From Falsarthrobacter nasiphocae (lineage in GTDB: Bacteria > Actinomycetota > Actinomycetes > Actinomycetales > Micrococcaceae), in the NCBI RefSeq assembly GCF_031456275.1, contig NZ_JAVDUI010000001.1, positions 1,756,965 through 1,820,964 on the forward strand: a DNA stretch of 64,000 nucleotides, given 5' to 3'. A program made the position numbers and the translations under genes. The notes under the pieces were generated by a model that was given only the letters and a program-made list of their open reading frames with translations, was not told where the DNA came from and did no database searches. This document shows positions 54,760-62,751 of the stretch, in pieces; the stretch's first letter is position 1, and each line of letters begins with the position of its first letter.

Positions 54760-55337
54760 GCCGGGGCAGCGTCTCCCTCCCGCTCGGGGCCGCGGCGACG
54801 GCCGCCCCCGGCGGGGCTCCTGGGTCCACGGCGGAGCAGGGCCCTGACGAGGCCATGGAGGCCGAGGGTCTCTCTGAAGCTCTCGTTGCCGAGGCCACCG
54901 CGGCCGGACTGACGGTGGCCGCATGCGAGTCCCTGACGGCCGGCCTCGTCTCTGCGCGCATCGCTGACACGCCGGGCGCGTCGGCGGTGCTGCGCGGCGG
55001 ATTCGTCGTCTATGCGACACAGACCAAGGCGACCGTGGCCGGGCTCGACGCCGACGACCTCGCCGACGACGGCCCGGTCCACCCGCGGACGGCCGAGCGC
55101 ATGGCGGAGGCGGCGCGGGAGCGCTTCGCCGCGAACCTCGGGGTCTCGACGACGGGGGTCGCGGGGCCCGGACCTGCGGACGGCGTGCCAGCGGGCCGCG
55201 TGTGGCTCGCCGCGACGGGGCTGGAGCCGCGCGTCGTCGACCTCCCGGGTGACCGGGCCGAGGTGCGCCGACGGGCGGCAGATGCCGCCCTGGCCCTCCT
55301 GCTGGAGGCCGTGCGGGGCGCCGCAGGGCGATCCTGA
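54756..55337 (+). CDS. CinA C-terminal family protein (NMN amidohydrolase)
   Basis: A 193-residue protein corresponding to the PncC domain of CinA. LVAEATAAGLTVAACESLTAGLVSARIAD and STTGVAGPGPADGVPAGRVW are the signature motifs. The family deamidates nicotinamide mononucleotide in NAD recycling. The N-terminal 35 residues are extra and low in complexity; an internal ATG at 54855 could be the true start. The gene is coupled to pgsA. Confidence 0.88.
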   Translation: MSRGSVSLPLGAAATAAPGGAPGSTAEQGPDEAMEAEGLSEALVAEATAAGLTVAACESLTAGLVSARIADTPGASAVLRGGFVVYATQTKATVAGLDADDLADDGPVHPRTAERMAEAARERFAANLGVSTTGVAGPGPADGVPAGRVWLAATGLEPRVVDLPGDRAEVRRRAADAALALLLEAVRGAAGRS

Positions 55338-55583
55338 GGGGTCACTGTCCCGAGCCCGTCAGTTGGCCGTGAATGAGCGGAGAACCCCGCAGGGACGGGG
55401 CCAAGCGGCACGGCGAGCCGGTAGGCTTGACGAACAGGAGTTGAGTCGTCCTCGCTCAGAGCCGGGCGGGGAACGCCACCGGGAATGAAATGCCGTCGCC
55501 CGCGGTTGAGGAGAGTCAAGCGGCTTTCGCCGCTGAAGCCCCCAGGGGCTGGCACCACGAAATGCACAGGAGTGAGCACACAC

Positions 55584-56000
55584 ATGGCTAAGCAACCCGT
55601 GTCCGTGAACGGCGTCGTTCGTTGGCGAGATGTGGGCATGCCGCAGGAGCGTGCGGCGGTGCCTGCAGAGCCCAAGGCGATCATCCTCCGTCACGAGATC
55701 GGCGAGGTTCTCCGCGAATCCCGTCAGCGCCAGGGCCGGACCCTGCGCGAGGTCAGCCACGACGCCCGCGTGTCCCTCGGGTACCTCTCCGAGGTGGAGC
55801 GCGGCCAGAAGGAGGCCTCGAGCGAGCTTCTGGCCTCCATCGCGGAGGCGCTGGACGTCCCGATGTCCAACCTGCTCCGCGACGTGTCGGATCGCATCGC
55901 GCTGCAGGAGGGCGTCCCGCTCGGCATGACCGTCCCCGACACCGTGCCGGATCAGATGGCTCGCAACTACGGCGGGCGCCAGGCCGCGACGACCGCGTAG
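55584..56000 (+). CDS. XRE-family regulator, ClgR-like
   Basis: A 138-residue regulator with one helix-turn-helix ([20 protein letters not shown], about residues 55-74, then [20 protein letters not shown]). This is almost the conserved core of ClgR/PopR, which activates clp protease and other stress genes in actinobacteria. The ATG at 55584 follows CAGGAG. It is preceded by a 246-nt non-coding leader with hairpins such as AGCGGC-TTTC-GCCGCT (55519-55534). A T-run terminator follows. Its place before DUF3046-recA is standard. Confidence 0.85.
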   Translation: MAKQPVSVNGVVRWRDVGMPQERAAVPAEPKAIILRHEIGEVLRESRQRQGRTLREVSHDARVSLGYLSEVERGQKEASSELLASIAEALDVPMSNLLRDVSDRIALQEGVPLGMTVPDTVPDQMARNYGGRQAATTA

Positions 56001-56058
56001 CGGCCACCCACCAGGCCGCCGGCCCGCGAGACGGGGCGGCGGACCACATGGCACTGAC

Positions 56059-56088
56059 AGGCCCCTAGGCTGAGCCGGGGGGCCTTTT
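56059..56088 (+). terminator. Rho-independent terminator after the ClgR-like gene
   Basis: 7-bp stem AGGCCCC (56059-56065) with GGGGCCT (56079-56085), ending in TTTT. It is one of the few hairpins here with a clear T run. Confidence 0.75.
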
Positions 56089-56138
56089 CAGTGCCCTGAC
56101 CCGCGAACGCCGCACGAGTGCGGTGGCAAGGAGGAGCC

Positions 56139-56360
56139 GTGAGGCGAAGCGATTTTCAGCGCCTGGTGGCCGACGAGTTCGGCGTGGCCTATGGCGCGCA
56201 TGTTCGCGCCAGCGTCCACCTCGCCGGGGTGGGCGGGCTGACGGCCGACGACGCCTTGGCCGCCGGCCGTGACCCCCGCGACGTCTGGATGGCCCTGTGC
56301 GAGCAGCAGGACGTGCCCGTGGAGCGCCGTCTCGGCAAGGATCGCCCTCCGCGCAGGTAG
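56139..56360 (+). CDS. DUF3046 family small protein
   Basis: A 73-residue protein matching DUF3046: RRSDFQRLVADEFGVAYG at the start, GGLTADDALAAGRDPRDVW and ALCEQQDVPVERR at the end. It is found directly before recA in most actinobacteria; its function is unknown. The GTG at 56139 follows AAGGAGGAG, a near-consensus ribosome site. Confidence 0.88.
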   Translation: MRRSDFQRLVADEFGVAYGAHVRASVHLAGVGGLTADDALAAGRDPRDVWMALCEQQDVPVERRLGKDRPPRR

Positions 56361-56387
56361 GGCGGCGCGCCGGGGGACGCCCCGGTA

Positions 56388-56403
56388 TCGAACACGTGTT
56401 CGA
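56388..56403 (+). promoter_or_regulatory. LexA (SOS) box upstream of recA
   Basis: TCGAACACGTGTTCGA is a perfect 16-bp palindrome matching the actinobacterial LexA consensus TCGAAC-N4-GTTCGA. It lies 145 nt before the recA ATG. A TATAGT hexamer (56411-56416) just downstream is a candidate -10, so LexA bound here would block recA and recX transcription until DNA damage. Confidence 0.92.
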
Positions 56404-56548
56404 TCCGCGCTATAGTTGGACTTCAGAGCGCCAGTTGTCCACGTTTGGGCCGTGTGCGCTCATCGTGTCCAGGGCTACTTATAGCGTTGAGTGCGAATCG
56501 AATTGACGTCCCCGCCTCCGCGGGGCAACCAGAAGCAGGGGGAGTCCC

Positions 56549-57601
56549 ATGGCAGCAGGAATGGACCGCGAGAAGGCGCTGGAGACAGTTCTCGCGCAGA
56601 TCGACAAGCAGTTCGGCAAGGGCTCGGTCATGCGCCTTGGCGAGGAGACGCGCGCGCCGATCGAGACCATTTCCACGTCCTCCATCGCGCTGGACATCGC
56701 CCTCGGCATTGGCGGGCTTCCGCGTGGCCGCGTCGTCGAGATCTACGGGCCGGAGTCCTCCGGCAAGACCACCGTCGCCCTCCACGCGGTGGCCAACGCA
56801 CAGCGCAATGGCGGCATTGCGGCCTTCATCGACGCCGAGCACGCCCTTGACCCGGAGTACGCCAAGAAGCTCGGCGTGGACACGGACGCCCTCCTCGTCT
56901 CCCAGCCGGACACGGGCGAGCAGGCGCTTGAGATCATGGACATGCTCGTCAGCTCCGGGTCGCTGGACATCGTCGTCATCGACTCCGTCGCCGCCCTGGT
57001 CCCCAAGGCGGAGATCGAGGGTGAGATGGGAGACTCCCACGTTGGTCTCCAGGCGCGCCTCATGTCACAGGCCCTGCGCAAGATCACTGGCCGCCTGAGC
57101 CAGACCAAGACCACGGCCATCTTCATCAACCAGCTCCGTGAGAAGATCGGCGTCTTCTTCGGCTCCCCGGAGACCACCACGGGCGGCAAGGCGCTGAAGT
57201 TCTACGCCTCGGTGCGCATCGACGTCCGCCGGATCGAGACCCTCAAGGAGGGCACGGACGCGGTCGGCAACCGCACGCGCGCCAAGATCGTCAAGAACAA
57301 GATGGCTCCGCCGTTCAAGCAGGCCGAGTTCGACATCCTCTACGGCCACGGCATTTCTCGCGAGGGCGGCCTGCTGGACCTGGGCGTGGAGCACAACATC
57401 GTCCGGAAGTCCGGTGCGTGGTTCACCTATGAGGGGGACCAGCTCGGCCAGGGCAAGGAGAAGGCCCGCAACTTCCTCAAGGACAACCCCGAGCTGGCCG
57501 CCGAGATCGAGCGGCGCATTCGCGAGACCGTGGGCATCGACGCCCCCGCCGCCCAGCCGGAAGGCGCCGGGGCACAGACGCCGGAAGGCGCGTCCTTCTG
57601 A
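56549..57601 (+). CDS. recA: Recombinase RecA
   Basis: A 350-residue RecA. Walker [11 protein letters not shown] is near residue 67, the Walker B strand is [14 protein letters not shown], and L2-region motifs [20 protein letters not shown] and [12 protein letters not shown] are present. No intein interrupts it. GGGGGAG precedes the ATG. It is SOS controlled through the box at 56388. The stop codon TGA overlaps a CTG that appears to start recX. Confidence 0.97.
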   Translation: MAAGMDREKALETVLAQIDKQFGKGSVMRLGEETRAPIETISTSSIALDIALGIGGLPRGRVVEIYGPESSGKTTVALHAVANAQRNGGIAAFIDAEHALDPEYAKKLGVDTDALLVSQPDTGEQALEIMDMLVSSGSLDIVVIDSVAALVPKAEIEGEMGDSHVGLQARLMSQALRKITGRLSQTKTTAIFINQLREKIGVFFGSPETTTGGKALKFYASVRIDVRRIETLKEGTDAVGNRTRAKIVKNKMAPPFKQAEFDILYGHGISREGGLLDLGVEHNIVRKSGAWFTYEGDQLGQGKEKARNFLKDNPELAAEIERRIRETVGIDAPAAQPEGAGAQTPEGASF

Positions 57602-58215
57602 GCCCCGCAGATGGCGCGGCGGGCCCTGACCGGCTCGCCCGCCTTCGCCAGGCGCTCGAGGCTCTCGAGAAGAACGGCCCCGGGGAGCGGGATCTCGCGT
57701 GGGAGCAGGCTGCTGAAGCAGCGCGGCAGTCCGCCACGCGGTCGCTGAACGCCGCGCCCCGGACCCGCTCACAGCTGGAGACCAAGCTCCTGGGCGAAGA
57801 CATCCCGGCTGACGTCGTCGCCCACGTGCTGGACCGCTACGAGGACGTCGGACTCATCGACGACGCCCGCTTTGCCCGCGTCTGGGTGGCCGAACGCTCC
57901 CGCCTGAAAATGGTTGGCGCCACGGCCCTGCGAGAAGAGCTTCGCCGCAAAGGCGTGGCGGCGGCAGTGATCGAGGCCGCGCTGGCCGCTGAACTGCCGC
58001 CCGAGACCGAGGAGTCCCAAGGGGAGGAGCTGGCCCGCGTCAAGGCACGAGCCGCAGTCCGAAGGATCGGGGCCTCGGCCCTGGAAGAGCGGGCGGGGCG
58101 GGACAAGGCGCTGCGCAGCATCGTCGCGGCCGTGGCCCGCAAGGGGCACTCGCCCTCGCGCGCCTTCGAGTGGGCCCGCCGCGCCCTCGACGCCGAGCTC
58201 GAGGCCCTTCGCTAG
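57598..58215 (+). CDS. recX: RecA regulator RecX, apparent CTG start
   Basis: A 205-residue RecX, which binds RecA filaments and limits their activity. The repeated three-helix units include [40 protein letters not shown] and [19 protein letters not shown]. Homology to RecX clearly extends upstream of the first ATG/GTG/TTG in frame (GTG 57826). No canonical start exists before that. CTG at 57598 overlaps the recA stop as CTGA and has GGAAGG 9 nt upstream, so it is the best start. Alternatives are a truncated protein from 57826 or a frameshift. Confidence 0.75.
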   Translation: MSPADGAAGPDRLARLRQALEALEKNGPGERDLAWEQAAEAARQSATRSLNAAPRTRSQLETKLLGEDIPADVVAHVLDRYEDVGLIDDARFARVWVAERSRLKMVGATALREELRRKGVAAAVIEAALAAELPPETEESQGEELARVKARAAVRRIGASALEERAGRDKALRSIVAAVARKGHSPSRAFEWARRALDAELEALR

Positions 58216-58250
58216 GCTTCGGGCTGGACCCAGCTGACTAGACTTGAACG

Positions 58251-59798
58251 GTGACTTCCTCTGTGACCGAAACCCCTGCCGCCCCCGCTGGGCAGGCTCG
58301 CCCGCGTACCTACGACGTGCGGACGTTTGGCTGCCAAATGAACGTCCACGACTCCGAGCGCATGTCCGGGCTGCTCGAAGAGGCCGGTCTGGTCCCGGTC
58401 AAGGAGGGCCTCGCCGACGTCGTCGTCTTCAACACCTGCGCAGTCCGGGAGAACGCCGACAACAAGCTGTACGGGCACCTCGGCCTCCTCGCCCCGGAGA
58501 AGGAGCGCAGGCCGGACCTTCAGATCGCCGTCGGCGGCTGCCTCGCGCAGAAGGACCAGGCTGCCATCGCGGAGCGGGCGCCCTGGGTGGATGTCGTCTT
58601 CGGGACCCACAACGTCGGCTCGCTGCCGGTCCTGCTGGAGCGCGCCCGGCACAACCGCCGCGCCCAGGTGGAGATTCTCGAGTCCCTGGACGTCTTCCCC
58701 TCGACCCTGCCGACCAAGCGCGAGTCCACACACTCGGGATGGGTGTCCATCTCCGTCGGCTGCAACAACACGTGCACCTTCTGCATCGTTCCGAGCCTCC
58801 GCGGCAAGGAGCGGGACCGCCGCCCGGGCGAGATCCTCGCGGAGATCGAGGCCCTCGTCGCGGAGGGCGTCGTCGAGGTGACGCTGCTCGGGCAGAACGT
58901 CAACTCGTACGGGGTGGAATTCGGAGACCGCCTCGCGTTCGGGCGACTCCTGAGGGCCTGTGGCGAGATCCCTGGGCTGGAGCGCGTCCGCTTCACCTCC
59001 CCGCACCCCGCCGCGTTCACGGACGACGTCATCGCCGCCATGGCTGAGACGCCCAACGTCATGCCGCAGCTGCACATGCCGCTGCAGTCGGGCTCGGACC
59101 GGGTGCTCAAGGCCATGCGGCGCTCCTACCGCTCTGCCCGCTTCCTCGGCATCCTCGAGCGCGTCCGCGAGCGAATCCCTGAGGCCGCCATCACGACCGA
59201 CATCATCGTCGGCTTCCCCGGCGAGACGGAGGAGGACTTCGAGGAGACGCTGCGCGTGGTCGAGGCCTCCCGCTTCTCCAGCGCCTTCACGTTCCAGTAC
59301 TCCAAGCGCCCGGGCACTCCCGCGGCCGAGCTGCCAGACCAATTGCCCAAGGCCGTCGTCCAGGAGCGCTACGAGCGCCTCGTCGCCCTGCAGGACCGCA
59401 TCTCTCGGGAGGAGAACGAGGCCCAGGTCGGCCGCACCGTCGAGCTGCTCATCACCGCGGACACGGGCCGCAAGAGCGCCGAGACGGGGCGCCTCGCCGG
59501 GCGCGCGCCGGATCAGCGGCTCGTGCACGTTCGGGTGCCGGAGGGCTGCGAGGCCCCGCGCCCCGGGGACATGGTGACGGCGCCCATCACCGAGGCGGCA
59601 GGCTTCCACCTCCTGTCCGATCCGCGCCCGGAGGACTACCGCCTGCGTCGCACCCGGGCCGGCGACGCGTGGGACCGCGCCCAGGCCGAGTCGTGCGGCG
59701 TCCCCGTCACACCCGGCACGCCTCGCCAGGACGGGGCCGGGCGCGCCGTCTCCCTGGGGATGCCGGCCCTGCCCCCGCGCGGGTCCGCCTCAGCATGA
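58251..59798 (+). CDS. miaB: tRNA-2-methylthio-N6-dimethylallyladenosine synthase
   Basis: A 515-residue radical SAM methylthiotransferase. N-terminal cluster Cys are in [23 protein letters not shown] and GGCLAQK. The radical SAM motif is [18 protein letters not shown] (about residues 168-185). A TRAM domain and a Pro/Arg tail close the protein. It thiomethylates i6A37 made by MiaA, whose gene overlaps its stop (ATGA). TAGACT at 58239-58244 ends 6 nt before the GTG, suggesting leaderless transcription. Confidence 0.95.
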   Translation: MTSSVTETPAAPAGQARPRTYDVRTFGCQMNVHDSERMSGLLEEAGLVPVKEGLADVVVFNTCAVRENADNKLYGHLGLLAPEKERRPDLQIAVGGCLAQKDQAAIAERAPWVDVVFGTHNVGSLPVLLERARHNRRAQVEILESLDVFPSTLPTKRESTHSGWVSISVGCNNTCTFCIVPSLRGKERDRRPGEILAEIEALVAEGVVEVTLLGQNVNSYGVEFGDRLAFGRLLRACGEIPGLERVRFTSPHPAAFTDDVIAAMAETPNVMPQLHMPLQSGSDRVLKAMRRSYRSARFLGILERVRERIPEAAITTDIIVGFPGETEEDFEETLRVVEASRFSSAFTFQYSKRPGTPAAELPDQLPKAVVQERYERLVALQDRISREENEAQVGRTVELLITADTGRKSAETGRLAGRAPDQRLVHVRVPEGCEAPRPGDMVTAPITEAAGFHLLSDPRPEDYRLRRTRAGDAWDRAQAESCGVPVTPGTPRQDGAGRAVSLGMPALPPRGSASA

Positions 59799-60718
59799 CG
59801 ACGACGGTGCTGGCGCCAGCCGAGCCCGTCGTCGCCATTGTGGGCGCCACCGGGACCGGGAAGAGCGATCTCGCGATGGACCTCGCCGAGAGACTGGGGG
59901 GCGAGATCGTCAACACGGACGCCATGCAGCTCTACCGGGGCATGGACATCGGGACCGCGAAGGTTCCCGTGGGGGAGCGCCGTGGCCTCCCGCACCACAT
60001 GCTGGATGTCCTCGACCTCCACGAGGAGGCGAGTGTCGCCGTGTTCCGGGACGCCGCACGTCAGGCCATTCGCGACATCCAAGGGCGGGGCAAGAGGCCG
60101 ATCCTCGTGGGCGGCTCGGGCCTGTACACGCGGGCTGTGCTCGATGTCATCGAGTTCCCTCCGACTGACCCCGCCGTGCGGGCGCGTCTCGAGGCTGAGG
60201 CAGAGGAAGACGGGCTTGAGGCGCTCCGTGTCCGGCTCGCGGAGGCTGATCCCGTCTCGGCCACGGCCGTCAAGGACGCGCGGCGCATCATCCGTGCCCT
60301 CGAGGTCGTGGAGCTCACGGGGCGGCCGTTCTCCTCGTTCATGCCGGAGCGGCGCTACGCTGCGCCGGCGGTGCAGATCGGGCTGAGCATGGACCGGGCC
60401 ACGCTTCACGAGCGTCTCGAGCGTCGCATCGGCCGGATGATGGCGGACGGGCTCATCGAGGAGACGGAGCGGCTCGAGGAACGGGGCCTCTCGCGGACGA
60501 AGACGGCGGCGCGGGCCATCGGATACGCCCAGGCGCTCGCGGTGCTCCAGGGTGGGATGACTCGGGACGAGGCGGCGGCCGAGACGCTCGTCAAGACGAG
60601 GCAGTTCGCGCGGCGTCAGGAGACGTGGTTCCGCGCGGACCCGAGGGTCCTCTGGTTGCCCGCCGAGTCCCGCGAGCGGGAGGCACGCGCCGCCGCCTGG
60701 GCCACGGGGGCTGCCTAG
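59795..60718 (+). CDS. miaA: tRNA dimethylallyltransferase
   Basis: A 307-residue enzyme adding the isoprenyl group from DMAPP to A37 of tRNAs reading UNN codons. It has the P-loop GATGTGKS (about residues 18-25), [24 protein letters not shown] and [12 protein letters not shown]. It uses DMAPP from the dxr/ispG pathway. ATG overlaps the miaB stop. Confidence 0.95.
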   Translation: MTTTVLAPAEPVVAIVGATGTGKSDLAMDLAERLGGEIVNTDAMQLYRGMDIGTAKVPVGERRGLPHHMLDVLDLHEEASVAVFRDAARQAIRDIQGRGKRPILVGGSGLYTRAVLDVIEFPPTDPAVRARLEAEAEEDGLEALRVRLAEADPVSATAVKDARRIIRALEVVELTGRPFSSFMPERRYAAPAVQIGLSMDRATLHERLERRIGRMMADGLIEETERLEERGLSRTKTAARAIGYAQALAVLQGGMTRDEAAAETLVKTRQFARRQETWFRADPRVLWLPAESREREARAAAWATGAA

Positions 60719-60772
60719 CGCGGAACGGGCCTGGGCCCGGCGTCATTCAGGCCGCTGGCGCGCCGTTCCCTA

Positions 60773-60778
60773 TAGGCT
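60773..60778 (+). promoter_or_regulatory. -10 hexamer of dapF, leaderless start
   Basis: TAGGCT within TATAGGCTGACTCTCATG. It ends 7 nt before the dapF ATG, and no ribosome site is present. Confidence 0.55.
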
Positions 60779-60785
60779 GACTCTC

Positions 60786-61838
60786 ATGACCCACGCGAAT
60801 CTTCAGGCCTTCTCCAAGGGGCACGGAACCGGCAACGACTTCGTTCTTCTCTCGGACCCGGAGGGGCGCCTCGACGTCTCTGCGGCGGATGTCGCGCGCT
60901 GGTGCAACCGCCGCACGGGCATCGGCGGGGACGGCTTCATCCGGGCTGTGCGCACGGAGAACGTCCCGGAGGTCCAGGACCTGGTGGAGGCGGACCCCCG
61001 CGCCGAGTGGTTCATGGACTACCGCAACGCGGACGGGTCCGTCGCGGAGATGTGCGGCAACGGGGTGCGCGTGTTCGTCCACTTCCTTCGCCAGGCTGGC
61101 CTCGCCGAACTTGCCGAGGGCGAGTCGATGCATGTGGCGACTCGCGCCGGGGTCAAGGCCGTGGCGCGGGTGGCGCCGGCGGCTGTGGATCCCCGGGCCG
61201 CGCAGGCCCACACCGGTGCGGCCACGCGGGTGGAGCCGGCAGGCCCCGGTGCCGGAGCGCCCGGGGACGATGCCACAGGCGCCCGCGTGCCTGCCGGCGA
61301 GGCGTCCGTCCAGCTCGGCGAGGTGGCCTACTATGCGGTGGACCTCGGGCCGTGGACGCTGCCGGCCGGCTCCGACTCGGTCTCGGACAGCCTCGTGACG
61401 ACGGCCGGTCTGGACGTCCCGAGGCCCGCCCTCTCCGTGGACATGGGCAACCCCCACACCGTCGTGGCTCTCGCCCGCGACGAGGAGCTTGAGGCCCTCA
61501 TCCTCTCGCAGGCCCCCCACGTTGAGCCCCGGCCGGACAACGGGAGCAACGTGGAGTTCGTTGTCCCTGCGGACCACTCGGACCTCAGCGGGGTGGGCGA
61601 GTTCCGCATGCGTGTCGTCGAGCGCGGCGTCGGTGAGACGATGGCCTGCGGCACGGGCGCGGCCGCAGCAGCGGCAGCGACGCGCGTGTGGGGCGGGGAG
61701 GCGGCCCCGAGCGACTACATCGTCGAGATGCCCGGAGGCCGCGTGCGCGTCTCCTTCCAGACGGGGCGCAACGGGGCGGAGCACGCCGTCCTCGCGGGTC
61801 CGGCCGTCATCGTCGGCTCGGGGACCGCGGCGCTCTGA
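60786..61838 (+). CDS. dapF: Diaminopimelate epimerase
   Basis: A 350-residue two-lobed epimerase converting LL-DAP to meso-DAP. KGHGTGNDFVLL starts the fold. Active-site Cys pairs are in EMCGNGVRVFVHFL (first lobe) and GVGETMACGTGAAAAAAATR (second lobe). It is about 60 residues longer than typical; a Gly/Ala/Pro-rich insertion lies near residues 128-180. Hairpins between it and the convergent methyltransferase gene probably terminate transcription. Confidence 0.93.
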   Translation: MTHANLQAFSKGHGTGNDFVLLSDPEGRLDVSAADVARWCNRRTGIGGDGFIRAVRTENVPEVQDLVEADPRAEWFMDYRNADGSVAEMCGNGVRVFVHFLRQAGLAELAEGESMHVATRAGVKAVARVAPAAVDPRAAQAHTGAATRVEPAGPGAGAPGDDATGARVPAGEASVQLGEVAYYAVDLGPWTLPAGSDSVSDSLVTTAGLDVPRPALSVDMGNPHTVVALARDEELEALILSQAPHVEPRPDNGSNVEFVVPADHSDLSGVGEFRMRVVERGVGETMACGTGAAAAAAATRVWGGEAAPSDYIVEMPGGRVRVSFQTGRNGAEHAVLAGPAVIVGSGTAAL

Positions 61839-61854
61839 GGGCCGACGGCGGCCG

Positions 61855-61910
61855 GCCCCGTCTCAGCGGGGCGGGCAGGGGTCCACGGCGGCCCGCCCCG
61901 TCCGGGCGGG
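61855..61910. terminator. Paired hairpins between dapF and convergent gene
   Basis: A 6-bp stem GCCCCG/CGGGGC (61855-61872, loop TCTCAG) and a 7-bp stem CCCGCCC/GGGCGGG (61892-61910, loop CGTCC), between the stop codons of dapF and the minus-strand methyltransferase gene. Confidence 0.55.
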
Positions 61911-61923
61911 GGAGGGCCAGGCG

Positions 61924-62643
61924 CTAGCCGCCCGTCGTCGTCCGCTCCGCCGTGAGGATCCTGAAGCCCTTGTCCGTTGAGTGGCGGCGGATGGCGAGCT
62001 CGCCGGCGAACTCCGCCTCCATCCACGCCTGGAGCGAGTCGGAGCCGAGGTTCTTTTGGACCACGAGCCACGCCATTCCGCCAGGTGCGAGCCGGGGGAG
62101 CCAGGTGCGGAGGATGTCGTGAAGGACGGCCTTGCCCACGCGGATCGGCGGGTTGGAGTAGATCCGCTCGAAGCGCAGGTCCGGGTCGATCTCCTCCGGC
62201 AGGCCGGCCGTGAGGGCGAGCCCCAGCGCTGAAGCGTTCTCCCGCGCGAGGGTCAGTGAGCGCTCGTTGACGTCCACCGCGACGAGGCGCGCCTCCGGCG
62301 TGTGGAGCCCCGCTGTGAGGGTGATGGGACCCCACCCGCAGCCGATGTCGAGGACCGTCTCGTCGGGGCGGATCAGCGGGCCCCACGGGGCGTTCTTCAG
62401 GAGCACCTGGGTGCCTTTGTCCACACCTCCTGGCGAGAAGATGCCGGACGCCGTCGTGACCGTGACGGTGCGCCCCGCGAGCTCCACGGTGAGGGTCTTC
62501 CGGAGCAGCGGCCCCTCGGGAGTGCCCGTGAAGTAGTGATCTTGGGCGGGCGTCTGCGCGGACGGGGCATGGGGCGCACGTGCGGACGGAGCGGGGGACG
62601 GGGCCTGGGGCACGGAGCGGCCCTCGCGGGGTGTGGCGGGCAT
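61924..62643 (-). CDS. RsmC-like class I SAM methyltransferase
   Basis: A 239-residue protein. A 35-residue Pro/Ala low-complexity N-terminus precedes an MTS domain with VLDIGCGWGPITLTAG (SAM binding), DVNERSLTLARENA and the base-methylase motif SNPPIRVGK. It resembles RsmC (16S rRNA G1207 methylase) in its single-domain actinobacterial form. The target is inferred. TAGGAT ends 6 nt upstream of the ATG on the minus strand (62650-62655), another likely leaderless start. It is divergent from hflX. Confidence 0.82.
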   Translation of the reverse strand: MPATPREGRSVPQAPSPAPSARAPHAPSAQTPAQDHYFTGTPEGPLLRKTLTVELAGRTVTVTTASGIFSPGGVDKGTQVLLKNAPWGPLIRPDETVLDIGCGWGPITLTAGLHTPEARLVAVDVNERSLTLARENASALGLALTAGLPEEIDPDLRFERIYSNPPIRVGKAVLHDILRTWLPRLAPGGMAWLVVQKNLGSDSLQAWMEAEFAGELAIRRHSTDKGFRILTAERTTTGG

Positions 62644-62678
62644 GGGGCCATCCTATCGGCGCGCTTTCACCGAAGTGG

Positions 62679-62684
62679 TAGAAT
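62679..62684 (+). promoter_or_regulatory. Extended -10 for hflX
   Basis: TAGAAT preceded by TGG (TGn extension) at 62676-62684, giving an expected leader of about 60 nt to the ATG at 62752. Confidence 0.45.
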
Positions 62685-62751
62685 TGTCTCAATCACTTTT
62701 CGCCCCGGCCGGCCACGCCCGGTGCACCCGGCGGCGGGATGGAGGAATAGC

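Noticed and set aside
51928-55020. Minus-strand open frame of 1030 codons
   Set aside because: Antisense to ftsK, pgsA and cinA; Arg/His/Asp-rich shadow without any domain.
57826-58215. RecX as a 129-residue protein starting at GTG 57826
   Set aside because: Conserved RecX sequence continues upstream in the same frame to the recA stop, so this start would remove the first repeat.
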